Positions 22,546 through 33,900 of a stretch of DNA of 64,000 nt are shown one piece after another. Where the stretch lies: the NCBI GenBank assembly GCA_036346275.1, contig CM070730.1:9486309-9550308 (forward strand), in the 5' to 3' direction. Source of the stretch: Otatea glauca. Lineage: Eukaryota; Streptophyta; Magnoliopsida; Poales; Poaceae. The notes under the pieces are model-generated. The model saw only the letters and a program-made list of their open reading frames with translations. It did not search any database and was not told the DNA's origin. The stretch's first letter is position 1; every line of letters starts with the position of its first letter. Position numbers and translations under genes: made by a program.

Positions 22546-23222
22546 TAATTTATCGAATTTTTATTTTAAATAATACAATTTTTTATTCAAATTGCAAAAA
22601 TATACCTCGATCTCAAAAATTTACAAAAATATACCTCTATCGCCCATTCAGAGGGCGACAGAGGCATGTCGCCCATTCAAAGGGCGATAGAGGCCTCTTA
22701 TCGCCTTTTGAACGGACGATATTTCCTGTCCTGCATCTAGTTTCTAAAAAAAATCATAACTTTTTTATATGATGTCGGATGGAGATGAATTTTATATAAA
22801 AATTATAGCTCTCGACGGGATCTACAACTTTGGTATACAAACATTTTCTATTCGAATCCATTTAGATGGCAAAAACGGGATAAAAGATTCATATCTAAAA
22901 GAGATTGATTTTTAGATTTGAACATTCTATCCCGTTTTTGGCCATCTAAATGGATTCATATTGAAAAAGTTTGTATATAAAAGTTGTAGATCCCGTCGAG
23001 AGCTACAATTTTTATATAAAGTTCATCTCCATCCGAGATCATATGAAAAAGTTATGATTTTCTTTAGGAACTGGCTGTAGGACAGGGGAAATATCGCCAG
23101 TTCAGAGGGCGATCGGTCTATGAACGGACGACATAGGTATATTTTTACAATTTTTTGAGATCCAGGTATATTTTTGCAATTTAAATAAAAAAATATATTA
23201 TTTAAAAAAAATTTCGTAATCT
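22546..23222. mobile_element. Fold-back MITE with very long terminal inverted repeats
   Basis: The left arm (22546 to about 22890) and the right arm (about 22915-23222) are near-complete reverse complements. Paired phrases include AATTGCAAAAATATACCT, GTCGGATGGAGATGAA, CTCTCGACGGGATCTACAAC and ATGGCAAAAACGGGATA. The arms also carry GGGCGAT/ATCGCCC mini-palindromes. There is no ORF. Long inverted repeats without a transposase fit a Mutator-like or fold-back MITE; I found no clear target duplication, so the superfamily is open. Confidence 0.8.
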
Positions 23223-23563
23223 AACTGCACGCCGCGCAACTTCCATACATGCAATTGGCTCGTAGTGTAAAAATTCCGGCCGAAATAATAGCCCATTTTG
23301 GAACTTGGGCCAGATGGGATTGAGGGTATTTAGCCCATTCTAGTTGTAAATTCCAGGGCCAAATGTTAGTTCTTCAGTTGGGCTACGAGCCTTAGGCCTA
23401 TTCGGCTATCCCACCTTGCTGTCAAACGCTGCGAGTCTTCTTCCAGCGTCGAGAGAACTCCGTGCCCGTGCCGCCACACGCCGGAAACCACCCAAAACGC
23501 TCGCGCGCGCCGGTGAGAGAGAGAGAGAGAGAGAAGAGCACCAGCAGCCGCGCAGTACCGGTG
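23223..23563 (+). other. 5' flank and probable 5' UTR of the ZNHIT2-like gene, with (GA)n
   Basis: The sequence turns GC-rich toward the start codon, and a GA microsatellite lies at 23514-23534, about 30 bases before the ATG. Such GA/CT runs are common in plant 5' UTRs. No TATA box is convincing. Confidence 0.5.
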
Positions 23564-26500
23564 ATGGAGAGGGACGTCGTGGTCTCCGAGCACGCGGCCG
23601 TCTCGGCCTCCTCCTCCTCCTCCGGCCCCTCTTCCTCCTTCGCCGAAACCAGGGTCATCTGCCGCGTGTAAGCCTCGGTGCCCCCGGCTACCCCGATGTT
23701 TTCCTCTCCTCTGGGGATTTAGGTGGCTTGTGTGATTGAAATTTGCTAGCTTATGTGTGTGTGTGCGTGTGTGGCGTTTGTGCAGATGCCAGAAGCAGTT
23801 CGCGCAGTACACTTGCCCCCGCTGCAACTCCCGCTACTGCTCGCTCCCGTGCTACAAGGTGCGCGCCCTCCTCCCGTTTCCTGTGCTCTTATCGTTCCTT
23901 AAAGCTTGTAGAACGGTGCTTGAGAGTTTTCACGCTCTTACTGTACGGGGTGCCCTACGCCCCCGCCCACAAGGTGTTTGTCGAATTGCTTCAGTCAAGT
24001 TGTACGCTTTTGGTACTGATATCTGTGATATAACCTTGTGGGTTGCTTGTAAGATCTACAACGGTTTCTTTGGAAGCCAGGCTAAAAAGCGGAGAAAAAA
24101 ATGTTAGTTTCTGTGTGTTTATCTGGTCTTCTAGTCACCTCATACGGTGCGTTTTTGGTGTTAATTGGACTGTAGAAAGTTGCCTCTTTGGCCTAGCTGA
24201 TGCAGTTTCCCCGAAAAAGGTTGCAGTATGGGGTGCTACACCAGCAATACTGGATGTTGTACCGGATTTAACCAATGTGCATGTAGCCAATTAGAGGAGC
24301 AATCCGGCAGAAAGGACAATAGAAAGAATTAAGCAAGTGTGCTGTTTCCCTGTTTTGATAGCACAGTTATTTGGGACTCAGACAAGCACAACTTGCATCT
24401 GTTAACATTTCAAGCGACAATAAGGTATAGAAGTTTTGAGGGTGTTGGGATTTGGGTCACATGCAATTAGATACTATACTTCACATCAACTTACTGGCTT
24501 GAACTCTGAATAGATCGATATTTTTATGGTTGAGACTGCTGATTGATATTTGGAAGGATATACTTGCACGTTCCTACACAAAACATACATCCATTTTAAG
24601 CAAACTGGCTGTGTGGGGTTATAATATGTTTATATGCTCCACTGCTAACACATGTAATTTTCCATTTATTTCACTTAACTAATGTGAGATATACTGTTTT
24701 TATTCCATAATAAGTGTGGATTTTTTTTAAAGATTAGCGGGAGCTCTGCCATTCATTCAAGAGAAGGGGTAAAAACAACGGTCCGATAACAACTTAGAAA
24801 AGATAGCAAAAATAGAGCTTAAACATGAGCCTAACTGAACAAGCGACCTTAACCAAAGGCAAAACAAAACAAAACAAAACAAAACGGAAACAAACGACGA
24901 AGCTTTAAGTGAGCACTAAGACACCTACACCCTGCCTGAAGCAGTCATAGGGTCCACAGCAAGGTCCACGTAGACACCATGCTAACCTTGGTTGGTTGCA
25001 AAGGCTCTTCTTTCACCCACGTTCTGCGTGATTTGATTGAACACGTCTCCATCGTTTGATAGGAATTTTGAAATATTCTGCTGTTTCTTTCACTCCATAA
25101 ATTCCAGAAGGCGTAAATGAGAACTCCGTCGACCTCCTTCCTCCTTTGTGATGGTGCGCGATCGTGAATGGATTGCCACCACTGGGCAGTGTTGAGACGC
25201 CTTTCGCCGGTGTTGTTTTGGATCTGCATTAGGTGCGGTTGGAAGTGGAGCCAGCGGAACACTTTACCCCAGATCTGTCTCGCCAAAGGGCAGTAGAGCA
25301 TTAGGTGTGCAGAATATTCAGGATGAGATCCACATAGTGGACATTGGATACCATGCTGCCACCCCCGAAGCGCGAGCCTATCTGTTGTTAGTATCCTGTC
25401 TTGAATAAGGAGCCAAGAGAAAAATTTGCACCTGTTTTCCGTATTAGCCTTCCATATAGCTCTGTAATTGTGTTCCAGTCTGGAGCCCCTGAACTGTACA
25501 TTATAGGCCTATTCTGCTGAGTATTCGCCATTTGCCGTCCATCTCCACACTATATCGTCTTGTACCTGTGGGTGTAAGTTGACCTTATGAATCGCTGTCC
25601 ACAATGTGATGTACTCTTCGAGCTGCGTATGGGTGGTTATTCGTCGGAGCGGCTTGAGCCAATTTTCGCTCACTAGCTCGTGTCGAACTGATCTGTTCTT
25701 TGATCTCACCAACTTAAAGCGATTGGGCGCTATCTCACATGGCGCTTCCCCATGTAGCCATCGAGATATCCAGAACCTCGCTGTCGCTCCATTTCCTAGC
25801 TCAATGTTGGTGCTTGCATCAAAGAGGCTCCTGTCCGTCGCATCGCAAGGGATCTCCATGCCAACCCATGGCTTGTACCTATCTTTCCATTCGTACCAGA
25901 GACAACGCAATCTCAATGCTCATCCGAAAGTAGGAAGGTCTTTTATCCCCAACCCGCCTAGTTTCTTGGGTCTGCAAACTTTATTCCAGTTAACTAGGCA
26001 GTGGCCTTCGCTGCATTCCTGTTGTCCCTTCCAAACGAAATTTCTCCTTAACCTATACATCTTTTTGGTTGCCCAGGTGTTTGTTCGGAACATCGTGAAA
26101 TGGTAGATAGTGATGGGCGTGAGGACCGAGTATATGTGCTTTTGTATGCACATAGGTATTGAGGAAGATTGGTGTTTGCAATGATTGCTGTTAGTCTCGC
26201 ATTGTAGGGCCTTTTTGCTAGGTATTGCTTGTAATATTTTGTTTGATTCTTGTTTGATAGGGGCATAGTGTTCAGTGCACTGAATCATTCATGCGTGAGA
26301 ATGTTATGGAGGAGCTTAAGCAGATGCAGCCTGAAGATGAATCAAAAAGGCAGATGCTCGATATACTCAAACGGTTCCACTTGGAAGAAGAGATGGAGTC
26401 AGATGGTGAAGATGGTATGTTTGGTGTGCAAAATTTTGTGTGTTATGCATTTATGCTTGATAGTCCATAGGCCATAATGTATCCCTTGGCTTGTCCTCAT

Positions 26501-28702
26501 CGATTAAGTGGATTCTGTAGGCGCTCTAATTTCCGGTCTTTTGCACTTTTCATGTGTATGCCTCACTCTTATTGACTATTGAGGCCTTTGCTGCCATCAA
26601 CTATTGCTTCAATGTATCTCCCTAATCATATTGAGCTTCATTGAAGTATTGTTTAAGGTTTTGCTGTCAAGTAGAAGCTCTAGGAGTTATCTCCTGGTCT
26701 GTCAGTCCTGCAAACATATTACTTTTTGCATATCATATTCTGTCAAACTTGTTAGTAATAGAGATGGAGGTTTAGAATGTGGAAGACATCATAAGTTTCA
26801 TTGGTTTAAGATGCTCCGCTGATTTCTGTTTATTCTTTTATCTTCTAATGGTGATGAGTAGTAAACTAGACGATAGCTTTTCTAACTGACACAGTGATTG
26901 ACAGATGGTACAGTGTCGTACTTGTTGCTTATTAGTAGTCGTACTTGTTATAAGAGTGGTGTTCGCCTCAGCAGGAAATCACTCACTTATGTCATTTATT
27001 TATGTCTAATATTTAGAAGGCAGGTAGAAATATTGCTTACAGGCTGCAGTCACCAGCTAATTGAATTCTATTACACCAAAATAATTGAAAATGAAGGTTA
27101 CTAAGAAGAAAATATGAATTAATTTTTACCCTTTGGAAAAGATGACCCTCTTCCTTATTTTGTAATTCATGGACTCCGGAAATTTATGTCATATCTGCTT
27201 AGATGACCAAATCGTGTTCCTAAATTCCTTTTGGTGTACAATATACTAATGGTTTGGCACATCTAGTAGAATTGAGTGTAGCTAATTTCAGTTATGGGGA
27301 CCTGTCTTTTGTAAAATCATTGCGTGCATCCTTTGGGTGATTATGAATAAACCATAAGCTATCTTTTAGATAGTTGAGCGCGTTTGTGGTTTTTTATACT
27401 GGTGAGGGTTTTATTTCGACATGCTAAACTTTTTTTTTATCCTGCAGAGTCAGTGTTGTCAGAGGAGCTTATTCAGAAAGCCATGTCTGGTATGTTATGT
27501 TTACTTCTGATGCCTTTATAATTGTGATAAAAAAGTAGCTTTTCATAACACTATAATAGGTTCTTTTGCATTTATGCAAGCATGGGGGTTCTTTAAACAG
27601 TCTTGTTTTTATTCTTAGCACTTAAAATTTTTATGTGACATTTAAGTGTAGTTCAGATGTTATCAACATTAGCCACTCATTTCTTCTTAGCACCTTTCTT
27701 TGTCTACACTTTATTTATTATTTAGGACTTTGTCGTTTACGATTGGATGTTTGGTTGAACCAGTACATTTTGCATGTTCATCAAGTTTTGTATTGAGTTC
27801 TCATTTGTTCTTTCTACCAAACAGGAGACGAGATCAAGCTTGAAGACCTCTCTGATGATGAAATCAAACAATTTCGTCAATTTCTGGCCTCAGGTGAACT
27901 CAGCAAGATGATCGAGCCATGGACACCATGGTGGAAAAAGCCTCCTGCTAAATCGATATCTCTTAGCCCTGATGGGAGCCAGCTTATCAGACAAGTAAGT
28001 GTAGAAGACACTGCTTTGTCAGATCCAACGACTTCTTCAGAGTCTAGCATCAATGAAATCCCAGAAGGGCCAGAATCTCCTCTCCCGTCACTCAATCAGC
28101 TAACCAGGGCAGGGCCGTCTCCTCTGCTTGCTGTTCACTTGGTTGATGTTCTGTACAGTTACTGCTTCACACTTCGCCTCTACAATGGTGACTGGCACGC
28201 TGATCCTTTTGGTGCTTCAACTGTTGCCTTGTCTATGTCCAAAGTCATTGGAGAGGATGCTAAACCTGTGACAGTATCTGAAGCGCTCACAACTTGCATA
28301 GAGGAGACATGCTCACCAGTTTACAGGCACACTGGAGGTTTCAGGTTTGCTATTGGACTCGTTGATGATATCATCACCATCCTCTCCTTAGGACACAATG
28401 TACTTGTTTGTGCACTCTGTGACTTCCGTAGGCTCATTCAAGCTGGTGAGAGGATGCTCAAGGCAGAGAAAGTGGGTAAGACGGAGAGTGCACGGGGATC
28501 TCAAAAGCTTCGTGGCGCAGCTAGGAAGCTATATTTCATAACTTGTTGGGTTCATGAGCAGCCAAATGAGGCCTGGGCATCTTTAGCTCGCCTCGTTGAG
28601 GTGCAGAAAGCATCTCTTGAGGAGTTGAACAGTGGGAGACAACTGCAAAAGGCAGGTAGAAAGAACAACCCCCAATCCAAGGTTCTTATTGAGGAGGTGT
28701 AA
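23564..28702 (+). CDS. HIT-type zinc-finger protein, ZNHIT2-like
   Basis: Five exons join in frame: 23564-23667, 23786-23858, 26261-26414, 27448-27489 and 27825-28702 (stop), giving 416 residues. Residues 33-65 form a HIT zinc finger with cysteines at 33, 36, 45, 48, 53, 57 and 65 plus His61 (CRVC...TCPRC...YCSLPC...H...C), split by both first introns. An acidic helical stretch (LKQMQPEDESKRQMLDILKRF) and KMIEPWTPWWKKP follow. The C-terminal 200 residues (LLAVHLVDVLYSYCFTLRLY, FAIGLVDDIITILSLG) match the ZNHIT2 conserved region. Family knowledge: ZNHIT2 works with the R2TP/HSP90 co-chaperone in assembling RNPs such as the U5 snRNP. No frame break is seen. Intron 2 (23859-26260) carries a LINE fragment but both splice sites survive. 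Confidence 0.92.
24721..26185 (-). mobile_element. 5'-truncated L1-type LINE in intron 2 of the ZNHIT2-like gene
   Basis: Minus-strand translations show the end of a LINE ORF2: RNFVWKGQQ...WNKVCRPKKLGGLGIKDL (26040-25950), NIELGNGATARFWISRWLHG (25800s), then the zinc-finger-like RVT tail LARQIWGKVFRWLHF and GVLIYAFWNLWSERNSRIFQ (25280-25080). A T run at 24721-24728 is the poly(A) end on this strand. The RT core and endonuclease are absent, so the copy is 5'-truncated, and it has stops and frameshifts. Confidence 0.82.
24862..24887. repeat. (AAAAC)n pentanucleotide repeat
   Basis: About five AAAAC units near the 3' end of the LINE fragment, perhaps grown from its tail region. Confidence 0.85.
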
Positions 28703-29776
28703 GCGTATGATTGTGCTTCTGGAAAACGAAACTTGGTAGCTCTCATGTGTACCATTTATCTTCGTAAGGAACTCTGGGTGTATTTTTCTTCACCTTCCAA
28801 TGCAGTGGTTCTATGTACAATTCTGAAGATCCGATGTTAAAGCGGCTCTGGCTGACTATTTTCTCTGAAGATCTTGTGCCTACTTTCTCTGTGATATTTT
28901 GTCTCTTGTCCCATTGGCTGAAGAATTTTTTGTCAGCTTCAACTAGAGTCCGCTTTTCTTTATCTTTTCCTATTCAAGAACTTAGTTGCCTACTGATTTG
29001 AAAATCATGATTCTGATTTCTGAACCACATGGCAGTTTTGCCCTCATATTAAGCTGCTATCTTTTTGCAGTGCTAATTTACAGGTTTGGCAGAAAAATTG
29101 TTCATGACAGTTAACTGCAATTCTTGTACGAAAGAACAGTCCGGAAGAGTCACGATCTAGTCCCCACAATAACATCACCATAAGACCACATGATAATAGA
29201 CAACACACGCGCAGCAGTTCGTGCGGAGCCAGGAATTTGACGGCGAAACACCATCTTCAACTCTTCCGATGACACAGTCAGCCTAACTATGGCGAAACAC
29301 CATCCTCAACTCTTCTGATGACACAGAAACTCTTTAATGGTGGTTTGTCGGCGAGTTCGGACGGCTGCCCAGGGTTATGGGGAGGTGGCTCCGCCACCAG
29401 TTGTGGTCCCTGCTGGCTGATGCTGATAGCCAATGTTTAGCCGGCGTCGATTGGCAAAATATCGGCACGATACCGTATTATATGAATAATACGATCTTTT
29501 GTATTAGCAATGTATAAAGCACCAAGCCTTATAATTCACTGGTTTTAGATAATACTTTGATATTAAGGGAAGATATTAATGTTCTATTGCTCGAGATCAT
29601 GCTGACGTCTAAAATGACACGTATGTAAAAAGAATATTTACTAAGAACACTGGTACATAGCTAGTAACTCACACAGTAGTATCGCTCCCTAATTCACTAA
29701 TTCGTGGTTCTATCTGTCGAAAACTCAGAATACATGTATTTCCGACTACTAGTACGTTCGGTCTTGTCTCATTGGC
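28703..29776. other. 3' flank of the ZNHIT2-like gene, with a spaced 36-bp direct repeat
   Basis: The first few hundred bases are probably 3' UTR. At 29242-29277 and 29291-29326 a 36-base phrase (GGCGAAACACCATC...GATGACACAG) is duplicated with two mismatches and a 13-base gap. Otherwise I see no gene or clear element. Confidence 0.6.
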
Positions 29777-30552
29777 TAGCGTAAAAACGGATTGGATAGC
29801 TTTTGATTGATCACAATTTTTGAATACGCGGATATTTAGCGAATGGTATGAGATAAGGAACAAATATGAACTTTTTTTCTGTCATATACAAATACGGATC
29901 GAGTATCCCACTATTTATTAAATACAAATACAGATCTGGGTTATTCGGATTTCCAAGGGTGAATTACGAATATTCAGGCGCGTGGGCTATGCCAATACTA
30001 CTGTTTTAGCCTAAAAATGTTTACGAATTTCAAAATCATTTTCTAATTTAATTAATCCAGAAATCACGTTTCAATTTTTAAAATTGGCAAACTAGCTCCA
30101 AAATTGAGAATTTTTTAGGGACGTTCCCGTCACAATTTAGCATTTTTAAAATATTTTCAAATTTTTTCCTGTTTTAAAATTTTCTCATCTTTAATAGAAA
30201 AATATTTTTAAAAAGTAGCCAAAAATGCTTAGAATCTGAGAAATGCACAATTTATTATTTTAAATACAATTCTACAAAGAATGCAAATCTTAAGCTGCTT
30301 CATGTTCTCCGTGAATGTTTGGATAAAATAAACTAGTCATGTTTTCTTTTGTTCATTTTGTGCATACAATTTAAAGGTTTTTTATACTCTGATAAATATT
30401 TGTGACATTATTTGATTCCATTTGTTTTGCTTCATATTTGTATTCGATATTATTCATATTCGTATTCATATCCGAGTTATTCATGTTCGTATCCAAGTTT
30501 GAGAAAAAAATACGAAAACAAATATAGTATATTTTATCCATTTTCACCCCTA
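29777..30552. mobile_element. Non-autonomous hAT-like element
   Basis: The left end TAGCGTAAAAACGGATTGG and the right end ...CCATTTTCACCCCTA are imperfect inverted repeats of the common plant TAGGGGTGAAAACGG terminus. Internal phrases with TTCGTATTC and TATCCG follow on both sides. The flanks TCATTGGC and TAGTTGGT share 5 of 8 bases, consistent with an old 8-bp hAT duplication. There is no ORF; it is AT-rich. Confidence 0.65.
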
Positions 30553-30984
30553 TAGTTGGTGACTTTATTTTATCTCGAGAGAAAGAGGAGATGTCACCCC
30601 CTCCTCATGACCTCATCTCCTTTCTCGCTCGCGCACTCAATTAAAAAGTGATCACTATTATAACTCTCTTACTTTTTTTTCTTTCAAATCTAGCCTTCCT
30701 CCGGACGAAACGTGCTCACCAGTCATGGCAGCGCACTGCCTCACGTTTGTCGGCCACGGAATCAGCTACCCCCACGCTCGCCGCTCGCTCGCCGTCTGCC
30801 GCGCTCGCTCGCCGTCTGCCGCTCTCACCCCCTCCTAGGGCGTGGCAAATAGAGGAGAGGCTAGTTTTACAATTCCGCTCCCAATTAACTCGTCTGCCTT
30901 CTCGCCTCTTCCTCCTAATCACCACGGGCCCCAAATCCCCAAACTCTAGCTCCACTCCCGCCTCGCCGCCGGCCGCCGGCCACC
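30553..30984 (+). other. 5' flank and 5' UTR of the UBX-domain gene
   Basis: Composition turns strongly C/T-rich before the ATG. A 19-base phrase (GCTCGCTCGCCGTCTGCCG) is repeated head to tail at 30783 and 30803. No clear TATA box can be assigned. Confidence 0.5.
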
Positions 30985-33900
30985 ATGGCCCACACCATCG
31001 ACGACAAGGTCAGCTACTTCCAGGCCGTCACCGGCATCTCCGACCCCGACCTCTGCACCGAGATCCTCGCCGCCCACAACTGGGACCTCCAGCTCGCCGT
31101 CTCCTCCATCACCGCCAACCCCTCCTCGCCCTCGGCTTCTTCGCCCGAACCGGCACCGTCCGCGCGGCCACCTCCGCCTCCACTGGAGGCGGATTTGGTC
31201 GCGCCCCCGCCCCCGCCGCCACCGCTTGAGCAGCAGCAGCCGGGGATCGTGTGGAAGCTGGTGACGCTCCCCTTCTATGTGGTCTCCGGTGGGGTTGGTC
31301 TCGTCGCTGGCTCCATTCGTCTCGGCGCCTGGGTCGCCGGTGGCGTGCTGTCCCGCTCCCTCTCCCTCCTCGGCCTCGCGCAGGGCGGCGGCGACCGGCT
31401 GCTCGAGCTGCCGCCGTCCGCCGCCGAGGCGGTCGACTTCGTGGCGGATTTTGAGCGCGAGTTTGGGGCTGGCCGTGGACCGCGCTTCGTTGCCAAGGGT
31501 TTCGCCGAGGCCCTGCAGCGTGCGCAGCGCGAGTACAAGCTTCTCTTCGTGTACCTCCACTCCAATGACCACCCAGACACCCCTGCGTTCTGCGGCGGCT
31601 GCCTCTGTGCTGAGCCGGTTGCCGCATTCATAGATGAGAACTTTGTTGCATGGGGTGGTAGCATCAGAAGGACTGAAGGGTTCAAGATGAGCAATAGCCT
31701 GAATGCTTCAAGGTTCCCTTTTTGTGCGGTAGTCATGACATCTACGAACCAGAGAATAATGCTATTGCAGCAGGTATGGTGTTTGTGTGTGATGTGTCAC
31801 ATAGGTTTGGAAATTAATTTAATTTTTTATATAAGATTTAGCTTCTGTGCTACTTCCTCTGTCCAAAAATATAAGGCATATTTTGACTGCACAAGGATTA
31901 AGGTTACGTTGAAATTGAGAAAGGTACAAGAGAAAATGACTTGGACGCCCCACTTAATTGTCTTGGAAGATGAGAGATAATACTTTGTGTGTGTGGTACC
32001 GAATAAATGCATATGGTATAGAGAGAATAGATTTTTTTAGATCAAAAGGACATCAAACTAGATGCCCCAGTTCCATTAAGAAACTGAAATGTAGCAACAA
32101 AAGAACATCCTCAAAACTTAGACCATATCACCAAAAGGACAAGACCCGAGCCAACCACAACCTCCAAAGAAGAAAAACATGAATTACACTTATCATCTAT
32201 CAAGTTACTAATATAACTAGCCATAGCCTTCTTCTCTTCCACAAAACAGTCTTCATTACGCCTTCCTTCGTGATCCTATCAAACTTGAGAAGTTGTTCCA
32301 TATTCCACTGGAGAGGTGTTCAAGCTCGCAATCCAGTTCCTGCAAAACATTTCCATCTTTGCCATCATATCCTCCTTGTACAAAGGTCTCAGTCTCTCAA
32401 CGAAAAATTCATTTTTCTCCAAATTGTTTTACACTTATCCAATCCTCGCAACGAAAAATCATGTCATTTCTAATATTCCATAAGCTCCAAAGGGCAGCAG
32501 CACTAATTGTATTTAAAGCAGCATTTTTCTTATTATCGACCCAAAACCGAGCCACGATTCATAATTATAACCAATGGTCAAGTTAAAGAACTCACCGATC
32601 ATGTTCCAAATATTTCTAGCAACAACGCAATCAAAGAAAAGATGAATAATGATTCAGGTTCATTGCAAAAGCTACAACAAACCCTCTATCCAAACCCCTT
32701 TTAACAAGTTATCTCTAGTCATTATTTTGTTATGCGAAATAAGCCACAAAAGAAATGAATTTTCTGGGAACTACCAAACTCCAAACAATGAGAACAAAAC
32801 CGGTAACACCCTCTAAAATTAATGATAACATAGAGAGATTTGACTGAGTAAACACCATTACTGTTATACCGCCAAACCAAAGCATCCTCCTCCTCAGTGA
32901 GCCTTAAAGAGTTTACTACCTCTACCAGCTCAAACCACCTAATCAACAGATTGTCGAGAAAGTTCTCCTAAAAGTACATTTGACATTAGAACCATCCCAA
33001 ATATCCGCAATAGTAGCACCTTTTTCATTGACCAACAAATAAAGGTCCCAAAACTGATGACTAAACAAGAGTTCCCAAACCAAATATCCTCCCAAAATCT
33101 AACTTTAGTACCACTACCAACACACCATTTGTAACCAAATTTAGTAGCTCTGCATAGCCCAGAAATACCTTTCCAAAAAGTAGATGTATGAGCAGAATCG
33201 AGCAAAAAGGTTAGGATTATCAGATTGTATTTAAATTTAATCAAGTCTCTCCAAAGCTTATTCTCAAACACAAAATCTTTTTACCTGGAGGCTAGAAGGC
33301 ATAAATTCAAATCTCTAATGTTAGGCATCCCAAGACCTCCATAATCTTTTTCCATACAAACTAAATGCCGATTAGCAAGATGAAGATTGCTATGACCTCA
33401 TAGTCATTCCAAAGACAATTCGCCATGTGAGAATTAATAATATCTAAAGCCCACTTAGGAAACTTAAAAAAATAGCAAATATATCGGGATACTAGCTAAG
33501 CAAGACTTGATAAGAATCACCACCTTTGTATGAAAGGAGCTTACCCTCCAACCTCGCAATCCTTTTCAAAGATTTTATCAATGAGAGGTTGAAAATCCTC
33601 CTTTTATTTTATCATAATGGAGAGGATACCAAGATATTTAATAGGAAAGAACCCACCTTGCAACAAAAATTCTAGCAAACCTCTCGGTCTCTAGTGATCA
33701 CAACCAATAGCGATCAACTCACTTTTATGAAAATTTATTCTCATCCTGACATTTGTTCAAAACAAGTTAAAAACCATTTAAGATACAAAGCAAACTCCTC
33801 ACTATTCTTTAGAAACAACAGGTATCATCCGCATATTGCAAGCTTAAAATACCATTAGGGCAAAAATCATTACATAAACCCTTAATAAAACCGTTACTAG

